From Enterobacter sp. (GTDB taxonomy: Bacteria > Pseudomonadota > Gammaproteobacteria > Enterobacterales > Enterobacteriaceae): a stretch of DNA of 64,000 nt. The position numbers and the translations under genes are program-made. How positions within the stretch are numbered: the stretch's first letter is position 1; every line of letters begins with the position of its first letter. Positions 39,152 to 50,181 of the stretch are shown here, piece by piece. The notes below the pieces were generated by a model. That model did no database searches, was not told the DNA's origin, and was given only the letters and a program-made list of their open reading frames with translations. Location: NCBI GenBank assembly GCA_022649305.1, contig JALCNW010000003.1:62001-126000 (forward strand). Direction: 5' to 3'.

Positions 39152-39976
39152 TTGCAGGGCTCTCCAGCAAAAAAGCACACCCACGGCTGGCAGGCATCGC
39201 TTGCGTTGCAGTTCTCCTACACCCCTGAAAAAACCCTTTTGCAGTCAGCGCGTCACGTCGGTCCCCTCACCGTTCAGCGTCCGTTTTACCCGGAAGATCA
39301 GACCTGTCATCTCTATCTGCTGCATCCTCCGGGCGGGATTGTCGGTGGTGATGAGCTAAATATTTCCGTCCAGCTTGATCCTCAAAGCCAGGTGCTGATC
39401 ACCATGCCCGGTGCCAGCAAGTTCTATCGCAGCAGCGGTCCGCAGGCCCGTCTGAATCAATGCTTCTTTATAGAAGAAGACGCGATGCTGGAATGGCTGC
39501 CGCAGGACACTATTTTTTTCCCAGGTGCTCACGCCGCGCTGCGTTCTGTATTTCATCTGCATCATTCCAGTACGTTGCTGGCCTGGGAGCTGTTTTGCCT
39601 GGGCCGACCGGTCATCAACGAAACCTTTAGCCACGGCACAATCGAAAGCCGACTTGAGGTGTGGATCGACAACGAACCGCTGTTGATTGAACGCCAGCAT
39701 CTGTCCGATGGCAATCTGGCTTCGGTGGCTGAGCACCCCTGGATCGGCACACTGCTGTGTTATCCGGCAAACGATACGCTGCTCGAAGGCGTGCGGGAAA
39801 GACTGGCAACATTAGAAAATTTCGCTGGCGCGACGCTCACCGATAACCTGCTGTCACTGCGTTTTCTTGCTCACGACAACCTGATTTGTCAGAAAGCGAT
39901 GCGCGATATCTGGCAATACCTGCGCCCGCACGTCATGGCGAAAGCCCCTCACCCTCCCCGAATCTGGCAGACCTGA
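39152..39976 (+). CDS. ureD: urease accessory protein UreD (UreH)
   Basis: UreD is the scaffold of the UreDFG complex that delivers nickel to apo-urease. The start codon is TTG, with AGGGG seven bases upstream, and begins [17 protein letters not shown]. The body follows K. aerogenes UreD closely: [43 protein letters not shown], and [15 protein letters not shown]. The protein has 274 residues. It opens the ureDABCEFG operon; no NAC or CRP site stands out in the 126-bp upstream gap. Confidence 0.96.
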   Translation: MQGSPAKKHTHGWQASLALQFSYTPEKTLLQSARHVGPLTVQRPFYPEDQTCHLYLLHPPGGIVGGDELNISVQLDPQSQVLITMPGASKFYRSSGPQARLNQCFFIEEDAMLEWLPQDTIFFPGAHAALRSVFHLHHSSTLLAWELFCLGRPVINETFSHGTIESRLEVWIDNEPLLIERQHLSDGNLASVAEHPWIGTLLCYPANDTLLEGVRERLATLENFAGATLTDNLLSLRFLAHDNLICQKAMRDIWQYLRPHVMAKAPHPPRIWQT

Positions 39977-39986
39977 GAGAGCCGTT

Positions 39987-40289
39987 ATGGAACTGACCCC
40001 CAGAGAAAAAGACAAGCTGTTGCTGTTTACTGCCGCGCTGGTAGCGGAGCGGCGACTCGCACGCGGCGTAAAACTCAACTACCCGGAATCGGTGGCGTTG
40101 ATTAGCGCCTTTATTATGGAAGGCGCGCGCGACGGGCAAACCGTGGCGCACCTGATGGAAGCGGGCCGTCACGTGCTGACGCGCCCACAGGTAATGGAAG
40201 GCGTGCCGGAGATGATTCCGGATATTCAGGTGGAAGCGACCTTCCCGGATGGATCCAAGCTTGTCACCGTTCACAATCCGATCGTGTAG
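39987..40289 (+). CDS. ureA: urease gamma subunit UreA
   Basis: UreA is the smallest structural subunit of the (UreABC)3 enzyme. At exactly 100 residues it starts [27 protein letters not shown], the family hallmark, and has [30 protein letters not shown] at its end. It lies 10 bp after ureD and 9 bp before ureB. Confidence 0.98.
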   Translation: MELTPREKDKLLLFTAALVAERRLARGVKLNYPESVALISAFIMEGARDGQTVAHLMEAGRHVLTRPQVMEGVPEMIPDIQVEATFPDGSKLVTVHNPIV

Positions 40290-40298
40290 GGGAACCCG

Positions 40299-40613
40299 AT
40301 GATCCCAGGAGAATATCAGATCAAACCAGGGCAGATCGCCATTAACGTGGGACGTGAAACGCAGCGCACGATCGTCGAAAACCACGGCGACAGGCCAATC
40401 CAGGTGGGATCGCACTATCATTTTTACGAAGTGAACCCGGCGCTTAAATTCAATCGAGAAGCGACCAAAGGCTATCGACTGAATATTCCCGCCGGTACCG
40501 CCGTGCGTTTCGAGCCAGGACAAAAACGTGAGGTCACACTGGTTCTAATCGCTGGCGCACAGCGCATTTTCGGTTTTCGCGGCGACGTAATGGGCGAGGT
40601 AAACCATGGCTGA
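40299..40613 (+). CDS. ureB: urease beta subunit UreB
   Basis: UreB is the second structural subunit. The 104 residues begin [21 protein letters not shown] and contain [23 protein letters not shown] and [13 protein letters not shown]. It overlaps ureC by eight bases, indicating coupled translation of the structural subunits. Confidence 0.98.
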   Translation: MIPGEYQIKPGQIAINVGRETQRTIVENHGDRPIQVGSHYHFYEVNPALKFNREATKGYRLNIPAGTAVRFEPGQKREVTLVLIAGAQRIFGFRGDVMGEVNHG

Positions 40614-42309
40614 AATCTCGCGTCAGGCGTATGCCGATATGTTCGGTCCAACCACCGGCGATAAGGTGAGACTGGCCGATACCGATCTGTGGATAGAGGT
40701 CGAAAACGATCTCACGATTTACGGTGAAGAGGTGAAATTCGGCGGTGGGAAAGTGATCCGCGACGGCATGGGCCAGGGGCAAATGATCGCCGCAGAGTGC
40801 GTGGATTTGGTGCTGACCAATGCGTTGATCGTCGATCACTGGGGGATCGTGAAAGCCGATATCGGCGTGAAAAACGGGCGGATCTTCGCCGTCGGCAAAG
40901 CCGGGAACCCGGATATTCAACCCGGCGTGACGATCCCAATCGGTGCGGCAACAGAAGTGATCGCTGCCGAAGGCAAGATCGTCACGGCAGGCGGGATCGA
41001 CACTCATATCCACTGGATCTGCCCGCAGCAGGCAGAAGAGGCGCTGGTTTCTGGCGTCACCACGATGATCGGCGGCGGTACCGGTCCGGCGGCAGGTACC
41101 AACGCCACCACCTGCACGCCAGGACCGTGGTATATCGCGCGCATGCTACAGGCCGCCGATACGTTACCGGTGAACATCGGCCTGCTCGGTAAAGGCAACG
41201 GATCCAATCCTGAAGCCCTGCGCGAACAAATCGCCGCTGGGGCGATTGGCCTGAAAATCCACGAAGACTGGGGATCAACGCCTGCGACGATCGACTGCGC
41301 ACTCAGCGTTGCCGAAGAGATGGATATTCAGGTGGCGCTGCACAGCGACACATTGAACGAAGCCGGGTTTGTAGAGGACACGCTGGCTGCGATTGGCGGA
41401 CGGACCATACATACCTTTCATACCGAAGGTGCAGGTGGCGGCCATGCGCCGGACATTATCACCGCCTGCGCGCACCCCAATATTTTGCCGTCCTCCACCA
41501 ACCCAACGCTGCCCTACACGGTAAATACCATCGACGAGCATCTGGATATGCTGATGGTATGCCATCACCTCGATCCGGATATCGCCGAAGACGTGGCCTT
41601 TGCCGAATCGCGCATTCGCCGGGAAACCATCGCCGCTGAAGATGTACTGCATGATATTGGCGCGTTCTCTCTGACCTCGTCCGATTCCCAAGCGATGGGC
41701 CGCGTAGGTGAAGTGATCATCCGCACCTGGCAAGTCGCGCACCGCATGAAGGTTCAGCGCGGGCCGCTGGCGGAAGAGTCCGGGGATAACGATAACTTTC
41801 GCGTGAAGCGCTACGTCGCCAAATACACCATCAACCCGGCGTTAACCCACGGCGTCGCGCATGAAGTTGGGTCCATCGAAGCAGGCAAGCTGGCGGATCT
41901 GGTGGTCTGGTCTCCGGCGTTCTTTGGCGTGAAGCCAGCCACTATCGTTAAAGGTGGGATGATTGCCTGTGCGCCAATGGGTGACATCAATGCGTCAATC
42001 CCAACGCCGCAGCCGGTGCATTACCGTCCGATGTTTGGCTCGCTGGGCGCGGCGCGTCATGCCACGCGCCTGACGTTTGTCTCGCAGACTGCCCGCGATA
42101 ACGGCATCCCGCAGCAGCTCAATCTGCAAAGCAGCATCGCCGTCGTGAAAGGCTGCCGCACGGTAAAAAAAGCCGACATGATCCACAACAGCCTGCAACC
42201 GAATATCACCGTTGATGCCCAAACCTACGAGGTGCGTATCGACGGTGAACTGATTACCAGCGAACCGGCAGACGTGTTGCCGATGGCGCAACGTTATTTT
42301 CTGTTCTGA
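40606..42309 (+). CDS. ureC: urease alpha (catalytic) subunit UreC
   Basis: UreC hydrolyses urea to ammonia and carbamate. The 567-residue chain has every active-site residue at the K. aerogenes number by count: H134 and H136 (DTHIHW), carbamylated K217 (GLKIHEDWG), H246, H272, the active-site-flap H320 (MVCHHLD) and D360 (SSDSQAMG). The enzyme should thus be functional when nickel is loaded by UreDEFG. Confidence 0.99.
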   Translation: MAEISRQAYADMFGPTTGDKVRLADTDLWIEVENDLTIYGEEVKFGGGKVIRDGMGQGQMIAAECVDLVLTNALIVDHWGIVKADIGVKNGRIFAVGKAGNPDIQPGVTIPIGAATEVIAAEGKIVTAGGIDTHIHWICPQQAEEALVSGVTTMIGGGTGPAAGTNATTCTPGPWYIARMLQAADTLPVNIGLLGKGNGSNPEALREQIAAGAIGLKIHEDWGSTPATIDCALSVAEEMDIQVALHSDTLNEAGFVEDTLAAIGGRTIHTFHTEGAGGGHAPDIITACAHPNILPSSTNPTLPYTVNTIDEHLDMLMVCHHLDPDIAEDVAFAESRIRRETIAAEDVLHDIGAFSLTSSDSQAMGRVGEVIIRTWQVAHRMKVQRGPLAEESGDNDNFRVKRYVAKYTINPALTHGVAHEVGSIEAGKLADLVVWSPAFFGVKPATIVKGGMIACAPMGDINASIPTPQPVHYRPMFGSLGAARHATRLTFVSQTARDNGIPQQLNLQSSIAVVKGCRTVKKADMIHNSLQPNITVDAQTYEVRIDGELITSEPADVLPMAQRYFLF

Positions 42310-42318
42310 GGAGCGACG

Positions 42319-42777
42319 ATGATTACCCTAACCCAACGCCTTGACCACGCGCACCCTATCACCGCCAGCGTTACGCTGCCGATTGACGTGCGGGTTAAAA
42401 GCCGCGCCAGAGTGGAACTGGACGACGGGCGCGAAGCGGGCCTGATGCTTCCTCGCGGCCTGCTGCTGCGCGGCGGCGATCTACTGACGACAGAGGACGG
42501 TAGCGAAGTGATCAAAGTGATCGCCGCCCCAGAATCCGTGTCGGTCGTGCGCTGCACGGATCCGTACCTGCTCGCCCGCGCCTGCTATCACCTGGGCAAC
42601 CGCCACGTTCCGCTGCAAATCATGCCCGGCGAACTGCGCTATCACCACGATCACGTCCTGGATGACATGCTGCGCCAGTTCGCCCTCGACGTGACGTTTG
42701 CGCATCTGCCCTTTGAGCCAGAAGCCGGAGCCTATACCAGCGACGCTCACGGTCATTCTCACGCGCATTCACATTAG
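42319..42777 (+). CDS. ureE: urease nickel metallochaperone UreE
   Basis: UreE carries nickel to the UreDFG-urease complex. The 152-residue protein has the metal-binding domain core [13 protein letters not shown] and [10 protein letters not shown], and a His-rich C-terminus ([11 protein letters not shown]) shorter than in Klebsiella. It lies nine bases after ureC. Confidence 0.97.
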   Translation: MITLTQRLDHAHPITASVTLPIDVRVKSRARVELDDGREAGLMLPRGLLLRGGDLLTTEDGSEVIKVIAAPESVSVVRCTDPYLLARACYHLGNRHVPLQIMPGELRYHHDHVLDDMLRQFALDVTFAHLPFEPEAGAYTSDAHGHSHAHSH

Positions 42778-42784
42778 GAATAAA

Positions 42785-43459
42785 ATGGAACACAACCGCC
42801 AGCAGTTGCGCCTGATGCAGCTTTCCAGCAGCAGCCTGCCGGTGGGCTCATTCACCTGGTCCCAGGGGCTGGAATGGGCGGTAGAAGCGGGCTGGCTTAC
42901 CACCGCTGTTCAGTTCAGGGACTGGCAAATTCAGCAGATGGAGCACAGTTTTTTCTGCGTTGATTTGCCGCTTTTCATCCGTCTGTATCACGCTTGCGAG
43001 CAGAACGACATCGCGACCGCACGGCGCTGGACGGCGTATCTGCTCGCCTGTCGTGAAACGCGCGAGCTACGTGAAGAAGAGCGTAATCGCGGCGCGGCCT
43101 TTACCCGGCTGATTAAAAGCTGGGAGCCTGAATGCCCGCCCGACTGGCTACCACTCTTTGCGCAAAGCCAGCTGTGCGGCATGGCGTGGCTCGGCGTGCG
43201 TTGGGGAATTAACGTACGTGAACTGGCGCTCAGCCTTGGCTACAGCTGGATCGAAAGCGCCGTCATGGCAGGCGTCAAGCTGGTGCCGTTTGGACAACAA
43301 GCCGCGCAACTGTTGATTATCGAACTGAGCGACCATTTTGCCACCGGATTCGAACAGGCTTTTTTACGCGCAGATGACGACCTGGGGGCAGCAACGCCGC
43401 TCTCCGCTATCGCCTCCGCGCGACACGAAACGCAATATTCACGGTTATTTCGATCATGA
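42785..43459 (+). CDS. ureF: urease accessory protein UreF
   Basis: UreF joins UreD and UreG in the activation complex and gates nickel transfer. The start was moved to [30 protein letters not shown], which matches the family; the ORF-track start lies inside ureE. The protein has 224 residues, is helical, and keeps [16 protein letters not shown] and [14 protein letters not shown]. It lies seven bases after ureE. Confidence 0.97.
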   Translation: MEHNRQQLRLMQLSSSSLPVGSFTWSQGLEWAVEAGWLTTAVQFRDWQIQQMEHSFFCVDLPLFIRLYHACEQNDIATARRWTAYLLACRETRELREEERNRGAAFTRLIKSWEPECPPDWLPLFAQSQLCGMAWLGVRWGINVRELALSLGYSWIESAVMAGVKLVPFGQQAAQLLIIELSDHFATGFEQAFLRADDDLGAATPLSAIASARHETQYSRLFRS

Positions 43460-43468
43460 GGATCCACA

Positions 43469-44086
43469 ATGTCTGATTACAAACATCCCCTACGCGTTGG
43501 CGTAGGCGGCCCGGTGGGTTCGGGCAAAACCGCACTGCTGGAAGCGCTATGTAAAGCGATGCGCGATTCTTATCAACTGGCGGTTGTCACCAACGATATC
43601 TACACCAAGGAAGATCAGCGCATTCTTACCGAAGCGGGCGCACTGGAGCCGGATCGCATCGTTGGCGTGGAAACGGGCGGCTGTCCGCATACCGCCATCC
43701 GTGAAGATGCCTCCATGAATCTGGCGGCGGTTGAAGCGTTGAGCGAGAAATTCGGCAATCTGGATCTGATCTTTGTCGAAAGCGGCGGCGACAACCTGAG
43801 CGCCACCTTTAGCCCTGAATTGGCGGATCTGACGATTTACGTTATCGACGTGGCGGAAGGCGAAAAAATCCCCCGCAAAGGCGGGCCAGGGATCACCAAA
43901 TCCGATTTTCTGGTGATCAACAAAACCGATCTGGCACCGTACGTGGGAGCATCTTTAGACGTGATGGAGCGTGATACCAACCGCATGCGCGGCGAGCGTC
44001 CGTGGACGTTTACCAATTTAAAAGTGGGCGATGGGCTGGCGAACATTATTGCGTTTATCGAAGAGAAAGGCATGCTGCGGGTATAG
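43469..44086 (+). CDS. ureG: urease GTPase UreG
   Basis: UreG is the SIMIBI-class GTPase that powers nickel insertion. The P-loop GPVGSGKT lies at 14-21, the nickel-binding Cys-Pro-His in [13 protein letters not shown], and [11 protein letters not shown] gives the guanine-specific motif. The 205 residues match the family length. It is the last gene of the operon; no nickel transporter gene follows in the window. Confidence 0.98.
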   Translation: MSDYKHPLRVGVGGPVGSGKTALLEALCKAMRDSYQLAVVTNDIYTKEDQRILTEAGALEPDRIVGVETGGCPHTAIREDASMNLAAVEALSEKFGNLDLIFVESGGDNLSATFSPELADLTIYVIDVAEGEKIPRKGGPGITKSDFLVINKTDLAPYVGASLDVMERDTNRMRGERPWTFTNLKVGDGLANIIAFIEEKGMLRV

Positions 44087-44094
44087 TCGTAAAG

Positions 44095-44133
44095 TTCTCT
44101 CTCCCCTAATGGGGGAGAGAGCCAGGACGAGGG
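44095..44133 (-). repeat. second CCCTC..CCTCTCCCC palindromic repeat
   Basis: Read on the minus strand this is CCCTCGTCCTGGCTCTCTCCCCC-ATTA-GGGGAGAGAG, the same layout as the element after ygiN but reversed. It fills the 48 bp between convergent ureG and tsaD and may act as terminator for both. Confidence 0.7.
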
Positions 44134-44134
44134 A

Positions 44135-45148
44135 TTATGCCGCAGGCAGCTCTGCCAGCGGCCAGCGAGGACGCACGGAAACGCTCAAATCCGCCGTTGC
44201 ACCCGCTTTGGCCCGCACCATGCCCGCGTAGGCGATCATTGCACCGTTATCGGTGCAAAATTCTGGACGAGCGTAGAACACTTCGCCGTGGCGTTTTTGC
44301 ATCATCTCTGCAAGCTTTGACCGCAACGTACGGTTAGCGCTCACGCCGCCTGCTATCACCAGACGTTTAAAACCGGTCTGATCCAACGCGCGTTTGCACT
44401 TAATCATCAGTGTATCCACCACCGCATCTTCAAAGGCACGGGCGATATCTGCACGGGTCTGATCGTCATTTTCGTTATTGCGAATCGTGTTAGCCGCAAA
44501 GGTTTTCAGGCCCGAGAAGCTGAAATCCAGCCCTGGGCGATCGGTCATGGGTCGCGGGAAGATAAAACGTTTTTCGACGCCCTGCGCAGCCAGCTTAGAC
44601 AACATCGGGCCGCCAGGATAATCCAGACCTAGCAGCTTGGCGGTTTTATCAAACGCTTCACCGGCTGCATCATCAATGGACTCTCCGAGCAACGCATACT
44701 CGCCAATCCCCGTCACGCTAATCAACTGTGTATGTCCGCCAGACACCAGAAGGGCAACAAATGGGAATTCAGGTGGGTTTTCTTCCAGCATAGGCGCTAA
44801 AAGATGACCTTCCATATGATGAATCGGAATGGCCGGAACATCCCACGCAAACGCCAACGAACGTCCAATAGTTGCGCCAACCAACAGTGCGCCAACCAGA
44901 CCAGGACCGGCGGTATAGGCCACCGCATCGATATCTTTCGCCGTTAAACCCGCTTCTTTTAACGCCGCCTGAATCAGCGGAACGGTTTTACGCACGTGGT
45001 CGCGAGAGGCCAATTCAGGCACCACTCCACCGTAATCAGCATGCAATTTCACCTGACTATACAGTTGGTTGGCTAACAGACCTTTTTCGTCGTCGTAAAT
45101 GGCGATGCCGGTTTCATCGCAGGATGTTTCAATACCCAGTACACGCAT
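44135..45148 (-). CDS. tsaD: tRNA N6-threonylcarbamoyltransferase TsaD
   Basis: TsaD transfers threonylcarbamoyl to A37 of ANN-decoding tRNAs with TsaB and TsaE. The 337-residue ASKHA-fold protein begins [19 protein letters not shown] and has the metal-binding HxxxH in [18 protein letters not shown], and [11 protein letters not shown]. It is essential in E. coli and divergent from the rpsU operon. Confidence 0.98.
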   Translation of the reverse strand: MRVLGIETSCDETGIAIYDDEKGLLANQLYSQVKLHADYGGVVPELASRDHVRKTVPLIQAALKEAGLTAKDIDAVAYTAGPGLVGALLVGATIGRSLAFAWDVPAIPIHHMEGHLLAPMLEENPPEFPFVALLVSGGHTQLISVTGIGEYALLGESIDDAAGEAFDKTAKLLGLDYPGGPMLSKLAAQGVEKRFIFPRPMTDRPGLDFSFSGLKTFAANTIRNNENDDQTRADIARAFEDAVVDTLMIKCKRALDQTGFKRLVIAGGVSANRTLRSKLAEMMQKRHGEVFYARPEFCTDNGAMIAYAGMVRAKAGATADLSVSVRPRWPLAELPAA

Positions 45149-45284
45149 GACTTGTTTTACCTCGTTTCAATACCGCGCAGTGTAGGACCAATGCGGGTTG
45201 ATGTAAAACTTTGTTCGCCCAAAGAAGTTGCCTCGTGTATACTCCCTTTCCTTATAAAAGTCCCTTTCAAAATCGCTTCGGTGC

Positions 45285-45314
45285 TTTACAAAGCAGCAGC
45301 AATTGCAGTAAAAT
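45285..45314 (+). promoter_or_regulatory. candidate promoter of rpsU-dnaG-rpoD
   Basis: TTTACA and TAAAAT separated by 18 bp lie about 70 bp before rpsU. A second possible start region with TATACT lies further upstream, in line with the two main promoters known in E. coli. Assignment is from sequence alone. Confidence 0.55.
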
Positions 45315-45345
45315 TCCGCACCATTTTGAAATAAGCTGGCGTTGA

Positions 45346-45600
<255 letters not shown>

Positions 45601-45650
45601 TCTGTTGAGGGCCTCAGCCCTCAATTGACAGACCGAGTTATAGTCGTAAG

Positions 45651-45685
45651 GCCGTGCTTCCGAAAGGAATGCGCGGCTTATTTTC
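45651..45685 (+). terminator. T1 attenuator between rpsU and dnaG
   Basis: An 11-bp-type stem (GCCGTGC-TTCC / GGAA-T-GCGCGGC) followed by TTATTTTCG lies 50 bp after rpsU and 70 bp before dnaG. This is where E. coli has the partial terminator T1 that keeps primase low. A second hairpin, TTGAGGGC/GCCCTCAA, lies directly after the rpsU stop. Confidence 0.75.
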
Positions 45686-45746
45686 GTTTATGAATCATGA
45701 TTTACACAACATCATTCACACTGGATGAAGTGTAACCACGGGGCCT

Positions 45747-47492
45747 ATGGCTGGACGAATCCCACGCGTATTTATCAATGACCTGCTGGCCAGAACCGAT
45801 ATCGTCGATCTTATCGACGCACGGGTAAAGCTCAAAAAGCAGGGCAAGAACTACCATGCGTGCTGTCCGTTTCATAACGAAAAAACCCCCTCTTTCACCG
45901 TAAACGGTGAAAAACAGTTTTACCACTGCTTCGGCTGTGGCGCACACGGTAACGCTGTCGATTTTTTGATGAACTACGACAAACTTGAGTTCGTCGAAAC
46001 CGTCGAAGAACTGGCTGCAATGCACAACCTTGAAGTGCCTTATGAAGCCGGTAGCGGCCCAAGTCAGATAGAGCGCCATCAAAGGCAAACGCTGTATCAA
46101 CTGATGGAAGGCCTGAACTCGTTTTATCAACAGTCTCTAAAGCAATCAGCCGCTGAGCCTGCGCGTCAATATCTGACCCGACGCGGACTGAGCGACGACG
46201 TTATTGCGCGTTTCGCTATTGGCTACGCCCCTCCCGGTTGGGACAACGTGTTAAAACGTTTTGGCGGCAATAGCGAAGATCGTAAATCGTTGATCGATGC
46301 AGGAATGCTGGTCACCAATGACCAGGGACGAAGCTACGACCGCTTCCGCGAGCGGGTGATGTTCCCCATTCGCGATAAGCGTGGCCGGGTAATTGGTTTT
46401 GGTGGACGCGTGCTGGGCGATGCCCTGCCGAAGTACCTCAACTCCCCGGAAACCGATATTTTCCATAAGGGCCGTCAGCTGTACGGTCTTTATGAAGCCC
46501 AACAGAACAACGCTGAACCCAAGCGTTTACTGGTGGTCGAAGGCTATATGGACGTGGTGGCACTGGCACAGTACGACATCAACTACGCGGTTGCGTCGTT
46601 GGGAACGTCGACCACTGCCGACCATATCCAGCTGTTGTTCAGAGCGACAAACAACGTCATCTGTTGTTATGACGGCGACCGTGCCGGACGAGAAGCCGCC
46701 TGGCGTGCGTTGGAAACGGCGCTACCCTATATGACCGACGGGCGTCAGTTACGCTTTATGTTCCTGCCCGACGGAGAAGACCCGGATACGCTGGTGCGTA
46801 AAGAGGGTAAAGCAGCTTTTGAAGCGCGGATGGAGCTGGCTCAGCCGCTCTCCACGTTTTTGTTTAACAGCCTGATGCCGCAGGTAGATTTGAGTACGCC
46901 GGATGGCCGCGCGCAGCTGAGCACGCTGGCACTGCCGCTTATCACTCAAGTCCCGGGCGAGACCCTGCGCATTTATCTGCGTCAGGAATTGGGCAACAAG
47001 CTGGGCATTCTGGATGACAGCCAGCTTGAACGTTTAATGCCAAAGTTGTCCGAAAACGGTGCTGTTCGCCCTGCTCCACAGCTAAAACGCACAACCATGC
47101 GTATACTGATAGGACTTCTGGTTCAAAACCCAGAACTGGCACCTCAGGTGCCGCCGCTGGCGGGTTTGAATCAGGAAAAGCTGCCTGGACTTGGCTTATT
47201 TTCGGAATTGGTCAACACTTGTCTGTCTCAGCCAGGCCTGACCACCGGACAACTTTTAGAGCATTATCGCGGCACAAAAGAGGCCGCCACCCTTGAAAAA
47301 CTGTCGATGTGGGACGATATAGCAGATAAGGATATCGCAGAAAAAACGTTCACCGACTCACTCAACCATATGTTTGATTCGATGCTTGAGCTGCGCCAGG
47401 AAGAGCTAATCGCTCGCGAGCGCACACATGGTTTAAGCAACGAAGAACGCCGAGAACTCTGGATGTTAAACCAGGAACTGGCGAAGAAATAA
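45747..47492 (+). CDS. dnaG: DNA primase DnaG
   Basis: DnaG makes RNA primers at the fork. The 581-residue protein has the zinc ligands C40, H43, C61 and C64 (CCPFHNEKTPSF, HCFGCGAHGNAVDF), the TOPRIM core (VVEGYMDVVALAQ, CYDGDRAGREAAWRALE), and the C-terminal DnaB-binding helical domain. The ribosome site is poor, as in E. coli, which is part of its low expression. Confidence 0.99.
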   Translation: MAGRIPRVFINDLLARTDIVDLIDARVKLKKQGKNYHACCPFHNEKTPSFTVNGEKQFYHCFGCGAHGNAVDFLMNYDKLEFVETVEELAAMHNLEVPYEAGSGPSQIERHQRQTLYQLMEGLNSFYQQSLKQSAAEPARQYLTRRGLSDDVIARFAIGYAPPGWDNVLKRFGGNSEDRKSLIDAGMLVTNDQGRSYDRFRERVMFPIRDKRGRVIGFGGRVLGDALPKYLNSPETDIFHKGRQLYGLYEAQQNNAEPKRLLVVEGYMDVVALAQYDINYAVASLGTSTTADHIQLLFRATNNVICCYDGDRAGREAAWRALETALPYMTDGRQLRFMFLPDGEDPDTLVRKEGKAAFEARMELAQPLSTFLFNSLMPQVDLSTPDGRAQLSTLALPLITQVPGETLRIYLRQELGNKLGILDDSQLERLMPKLSENGAVRPAPQLKRTTMRILIGLLVQNPELAPQVPPLAGLNQEKLPGLGLFSELVNTCLSQPGLTTGQLLEHYRGTKEAATLEKLSMWDDIADKDIAEKTFTDSLNHMFDSMLELRQEELIARERTHGLSNEERRELWMLNQELAKK

Positions 47493-47647
47493 AATAAATT
47501 TAACGGCTTAAGTGCCGAATATCGATCGGGAAGCCCCCGGCAGCCGCTCTGAGAGGCAGCGGCACAAATATAAGTACGCCCTCGCTTTAAATGTTGGTAG
47601 CAATACCGCCAACACCAATCAAACGAATTAAGTGTGGATACCGTCTT

Positions 47648-49486
47648 ATGGAGCAAAACCCGCAGTCACAGCTGAAACTTCTTGTCCAACGCGGTAAGGA
47701 GCAAGGCTATCTGACCTATGCCGAGGTCAATGACCATCTGCCGGAAGATATCGTCGATTCAGATCAGATCGAAGACATCATCCAAATGATCAATGACATG
47801 GGCATTCAGGTGATGGAAGAAGCACCGGATGCCGATGATCTGTTGCTGGCTGAGAACTCCAACAACACTGACGAAGATGCTGAAGAAGCCGCCGCGCAGG
47901 TTCTGTCCAGCGTGGAATCTGAAATCGGACGTACCACTGACCCGGTTCGCATGTACATGCGCGAAATGGGTACCGTTGAACTGCTGACCCGCGAAGGCGA
48001 AATTGACATCGCGAAACGCATTGAAGACGGGATCAATCAGGTTCAGTGTTCGGTTGCCGAGTACCCAGAAGCGATCACCTATCTGCTGGAGCAGTACGAT
48101 CGCGTCGAAGCTGAAGAAGCGCGTCTTTCCGATATCATCACCGGTTTCGTCGATCCAAACGCTGAAGCAGATGTCGCCCCGACAGCGACTCACGTTGGTT
48201 CTGAGCTCACTAAAGAAGAACGTGAAGAGAGCGAAGAAGAAGACGAAGAAGACGAAGAAGAAGAAGACGACAACAGCATTGATCCTGAGCTGGCTCGCGA
48301 GAAGTTTGGTGAACTGCGTACGCAGTACGAACTGGCCCGTGACACCATCAAAGCGAAAGGTCGCAGCCACGCCGCTGCGCAGGAACAGATCAAACAGCTT
48401 TCTGAAGTGTTCAAACAGTTCCGCCTGGTACCGAAGCAGTTCGACTACCTGGTAAACAGTATGCGCGTCATGATGGATCGCGTGCGTACCCAGGAACGCA
48501 TCATCATGAAACTGTGTGTTGAGCAGTGCAAGATGCCGAAGAAGAACTTCATCACTCTGTTTACCGGCAACGAAACCAGCGAAACCTGGTTCAACGCTGC
48601 TATCGCGATGAACAAACCGTGGTCCGAAAAACTGCATGACGTTGCAGATGACGTGCAGCGCGGCTTGTACAAACTGCGTCAGATCGAAGAAGAGACCGGC
48701 CTGACCATCGAGCAGGTTAAAGACATTAACCGTCGTATGTCTATCGGCGAAGCGAAAGCTCGTCGTGCGAAGAAAGAGATGGTTGAAGCAAACTTGCGTC
48801 TGGTTATTTCTATCGCGAAGAAATACACCAACCGTGGTCTGCAGTTCCTGGATTTGATTCAGGAAGGCAATATTGGTCTGATGAAAGCGGTCGATAAGTT
48901 TGAATATCGTCGTGGTTACAAATTCTCCACCTACGCAACCTGGTGGATTCGTCAGGCAATCACCCGTTCTATCGCGGATCAGGCGCGCACCATTCGTATT
49001 CCGGTGCATATGATTGAGACCATCAACAAGCTCAACCGTATTTCTCGCCAGATGCTGCAAGAGATGGGTCGCGAGCCGACGCCAGAAGAGCTGGCTGAAC
49101 GCATGCTGATGCCGGAAGACAAGATCCGTAAAGTGCTGAAAATTGCCAAAGAGCCAATCTCCATGGAAACGCCAATCGGCGACGATGAAGATTCTCATCT
49201 GGGCGATTTCATCGAGGATACGACCCTCGAGCTGCCGCTGGACTCTGCGACCACTGAGAGCCTACGCGCCGCCACTCACGATGTTCTGGCTGGCCTGACC
49301 GCCCGTGAAGCAAAAGTCCTGCGTATGCGTTTTGGTATCGATATGAATACCGACCACACGCTGGAAGAAGTGGGTAAACAGTTCGACGTAACCCGCGAAC
49401 GTATCCGTCAGATTGAAGCGAAGGCCCTGCGCAAACTGCGCCACCCGAGCCGCTCTGAAGTGCTGCGTAGCTTCCTGGACGACTAA
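47648..49486 (+). CDS. rpoD: RNA polymerase housekeeping sigma factor RpoD (sigma-70)
   Basis: The start was moved to [20 protein letters not shown], giving 612 residues. It has region 1.1, region 1.2 ([16 protein letters not shown]), the non-conserved acidic stretch ([17 protein letters not shown]), region 2 ([50 protein letters not shown]), region 3 and region 4 ([28 protein letters not shown]). It follows dnaG after 155 bp that hold a probable RNA-processing hairpin (CCGCT...AGCGG). Confidence 0.99.
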   Translation: MEQNPQSQLKLLVQRGKEQGYLTYAEVNDHLPEDIVDSDQIEDIIQMINDMGIQVMEEAPDADDLLLAENSNNTDEDAEEAAAQVLSSVESEIGRTTDPVRMYMREMGTVELLTREGEIDIAKRIEDGINQVQCSVAEYPEAITYLLEQYDRVEAEEARLSDIITGFVDPNAEADVAPTATHVGSELTKEEREESEEEDEEDEEEEDDNSIDPELAREKFGELRTQYELARDTIKAKGRSHAAAQEQIKQLSEVFKQFRLVPKQFDYLVNSMRVMMDRVRTQERIIMKLCVEQCKMPKKNFITLFTGNETSETWFNAAIAMNKPWSEKLHDVADDVQRGLYKLRQIEEETGLTIEQVKDINRRMSIGEAKARRAKKEMVEANLRLVISIAKKYTNRGLQFLDLIQEGNIGLMKAVDKFEYRRGYKFSTYATWWIRQAITRSIADQARTIRIPVHMIETINKLNRISRQMLQEMGREPTPEELAERMLMPEDKIRKVLKIAKEPISMETPIGDDEDSHLGDFIEDTTLELPLDSATTESLRAATHDVLAGLTAREAKVLRMRFGIDMNTDHTLEEVGKQFDVTRERIRQIEAKALRKLRHPSRSEVLRSFLDD

Positions 49487-49503
49487 ACTCGTTACACGAC
49501 AAA

Positions 49504-49530
49504 AAGCTCCCAAAAGGGAGCTTTTTTTTT
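49504..49530 (+). terminator. rho-independent terminator of the rpsU-dnaG-rpoD operon
   Basis: AAGCTCCC/GGGAGCTT with an AAAA loop is followed by nine T, 18 bases after the rpoD stop. It is among the strongest terminators in the window. Confidence 0.93.
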
Positions 49531-49550
49531 GGCTTTACCCACGTCTTAAA

Positions 49551-50057
49551 TTAACGCCCCCGGACCACTAGCGCTTCATCCAGCTCGCGATACGCCTCCA
49601 CCAGTTTATCCAGCGTCGCCCTGTTCAAGCCACTAGGATTGGGTAGCACCCACACCTGCGTCATGCCAATGGTGATGCTCTGCTTGCCCCACTGCGCCCC
49701 ACGCTGGCTGAACGCCTGCTCGTAGGCCTGCTTGCCCAGGATTGCCAACGCCGCAGGCTGATAGTCCTCTATTTTCTTGACCAGTTCCCGCCCACCGCTT
49801 CGCAGCTCATGCAGGTTCACCTCATTCGCCTGTACGGTTGGCCGCTCCACCAGCATCGTGATTCCACAACGGGTATCGAGCAGGTGCTGCTCTTCTTCTG
49901 GCTTCAGCAAGCGTTCCGTAAACCCAGCCTGATGTATCACCTTCCAGAAACGATTCCCCGGATGAGCAAAGTGAAAACCGGTGTGCGCGGACGATTTTCC
50001 GGGATTGATACCGCAGAAAACAACACGCAGTCCAGGTGCGAGAATATCGTCGATCAT
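49551..50057 (-). CDS. mug: G/U mismatch-specific uracil-DNA glycosylase Mug
   Basis: Mug removes uracil and ethenocytosine from mismatched DNA. The start [23 protein letters not shown] matches E. coli; the ORF-track start adds five residues. It has motif GINPG(K)[17 protein letters not shown] and the second motif [11 protein letters not shown]. The 168 residues are complete. It is convergent with rpoD and its start is 125 bp from the divergent tRNA gene. Confidence 0.97.
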   Translation of the reverse strand: MIDDILAPGLRVVFCGINPGKSSAHTGFHFAHPGNRFWKVIHQAGFTERLLKPEEEQHLLDTRCGITMLVERPTVQANEVNLHELRSGGRELVKKIEDYQPAALAILGKQAYEQAFSQRGAQWGKQSITIGMTQVWVLPNPSGLNRATLDKLVEAYRELDEALVVRGR

Positions 50058-50165
50058 ATTTACTCCCATCAATACATCATCATGTCAGTATAAAGGATTG
50101 ATAATGCATTGTTTATAAAAACAGCAGGCAGGTGCGAATGGCTGGATTGCGGCGCAGAGTTCCTC

Positions 50166-50171
50166 TATAAT
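50166..50171 (+). promoter_or_regulatory. -10 element of the tRNA-Ile2 promoter
   Basis: A perfect TATAAT lies ten bases before the mature tRNA 5' end, with a short spacer typical of stable RNA promoters. The -35 element is not clear (a TGGATT lies at 17-bp spacing). Confidence 0.7.
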
Positions 50172-50181
50172 TCACCGCCAC

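Noticed and set aside
48220-48275. GAAGAAGAC-type tandem repeat
   Set aside because: It encodes the normal acidic region of RpoD and is not an independent repeat element.
47759-49198. 479-residue minus-strand ORF opposite rpoD
   Set aside because: It is the antisense frame of a highly conserved gene. Its Phe-rich translation ([11 protein letters not shown]) mirrors the Glu-rich acidic stretch of sigma-70. No ribosome site or family is recognisable.
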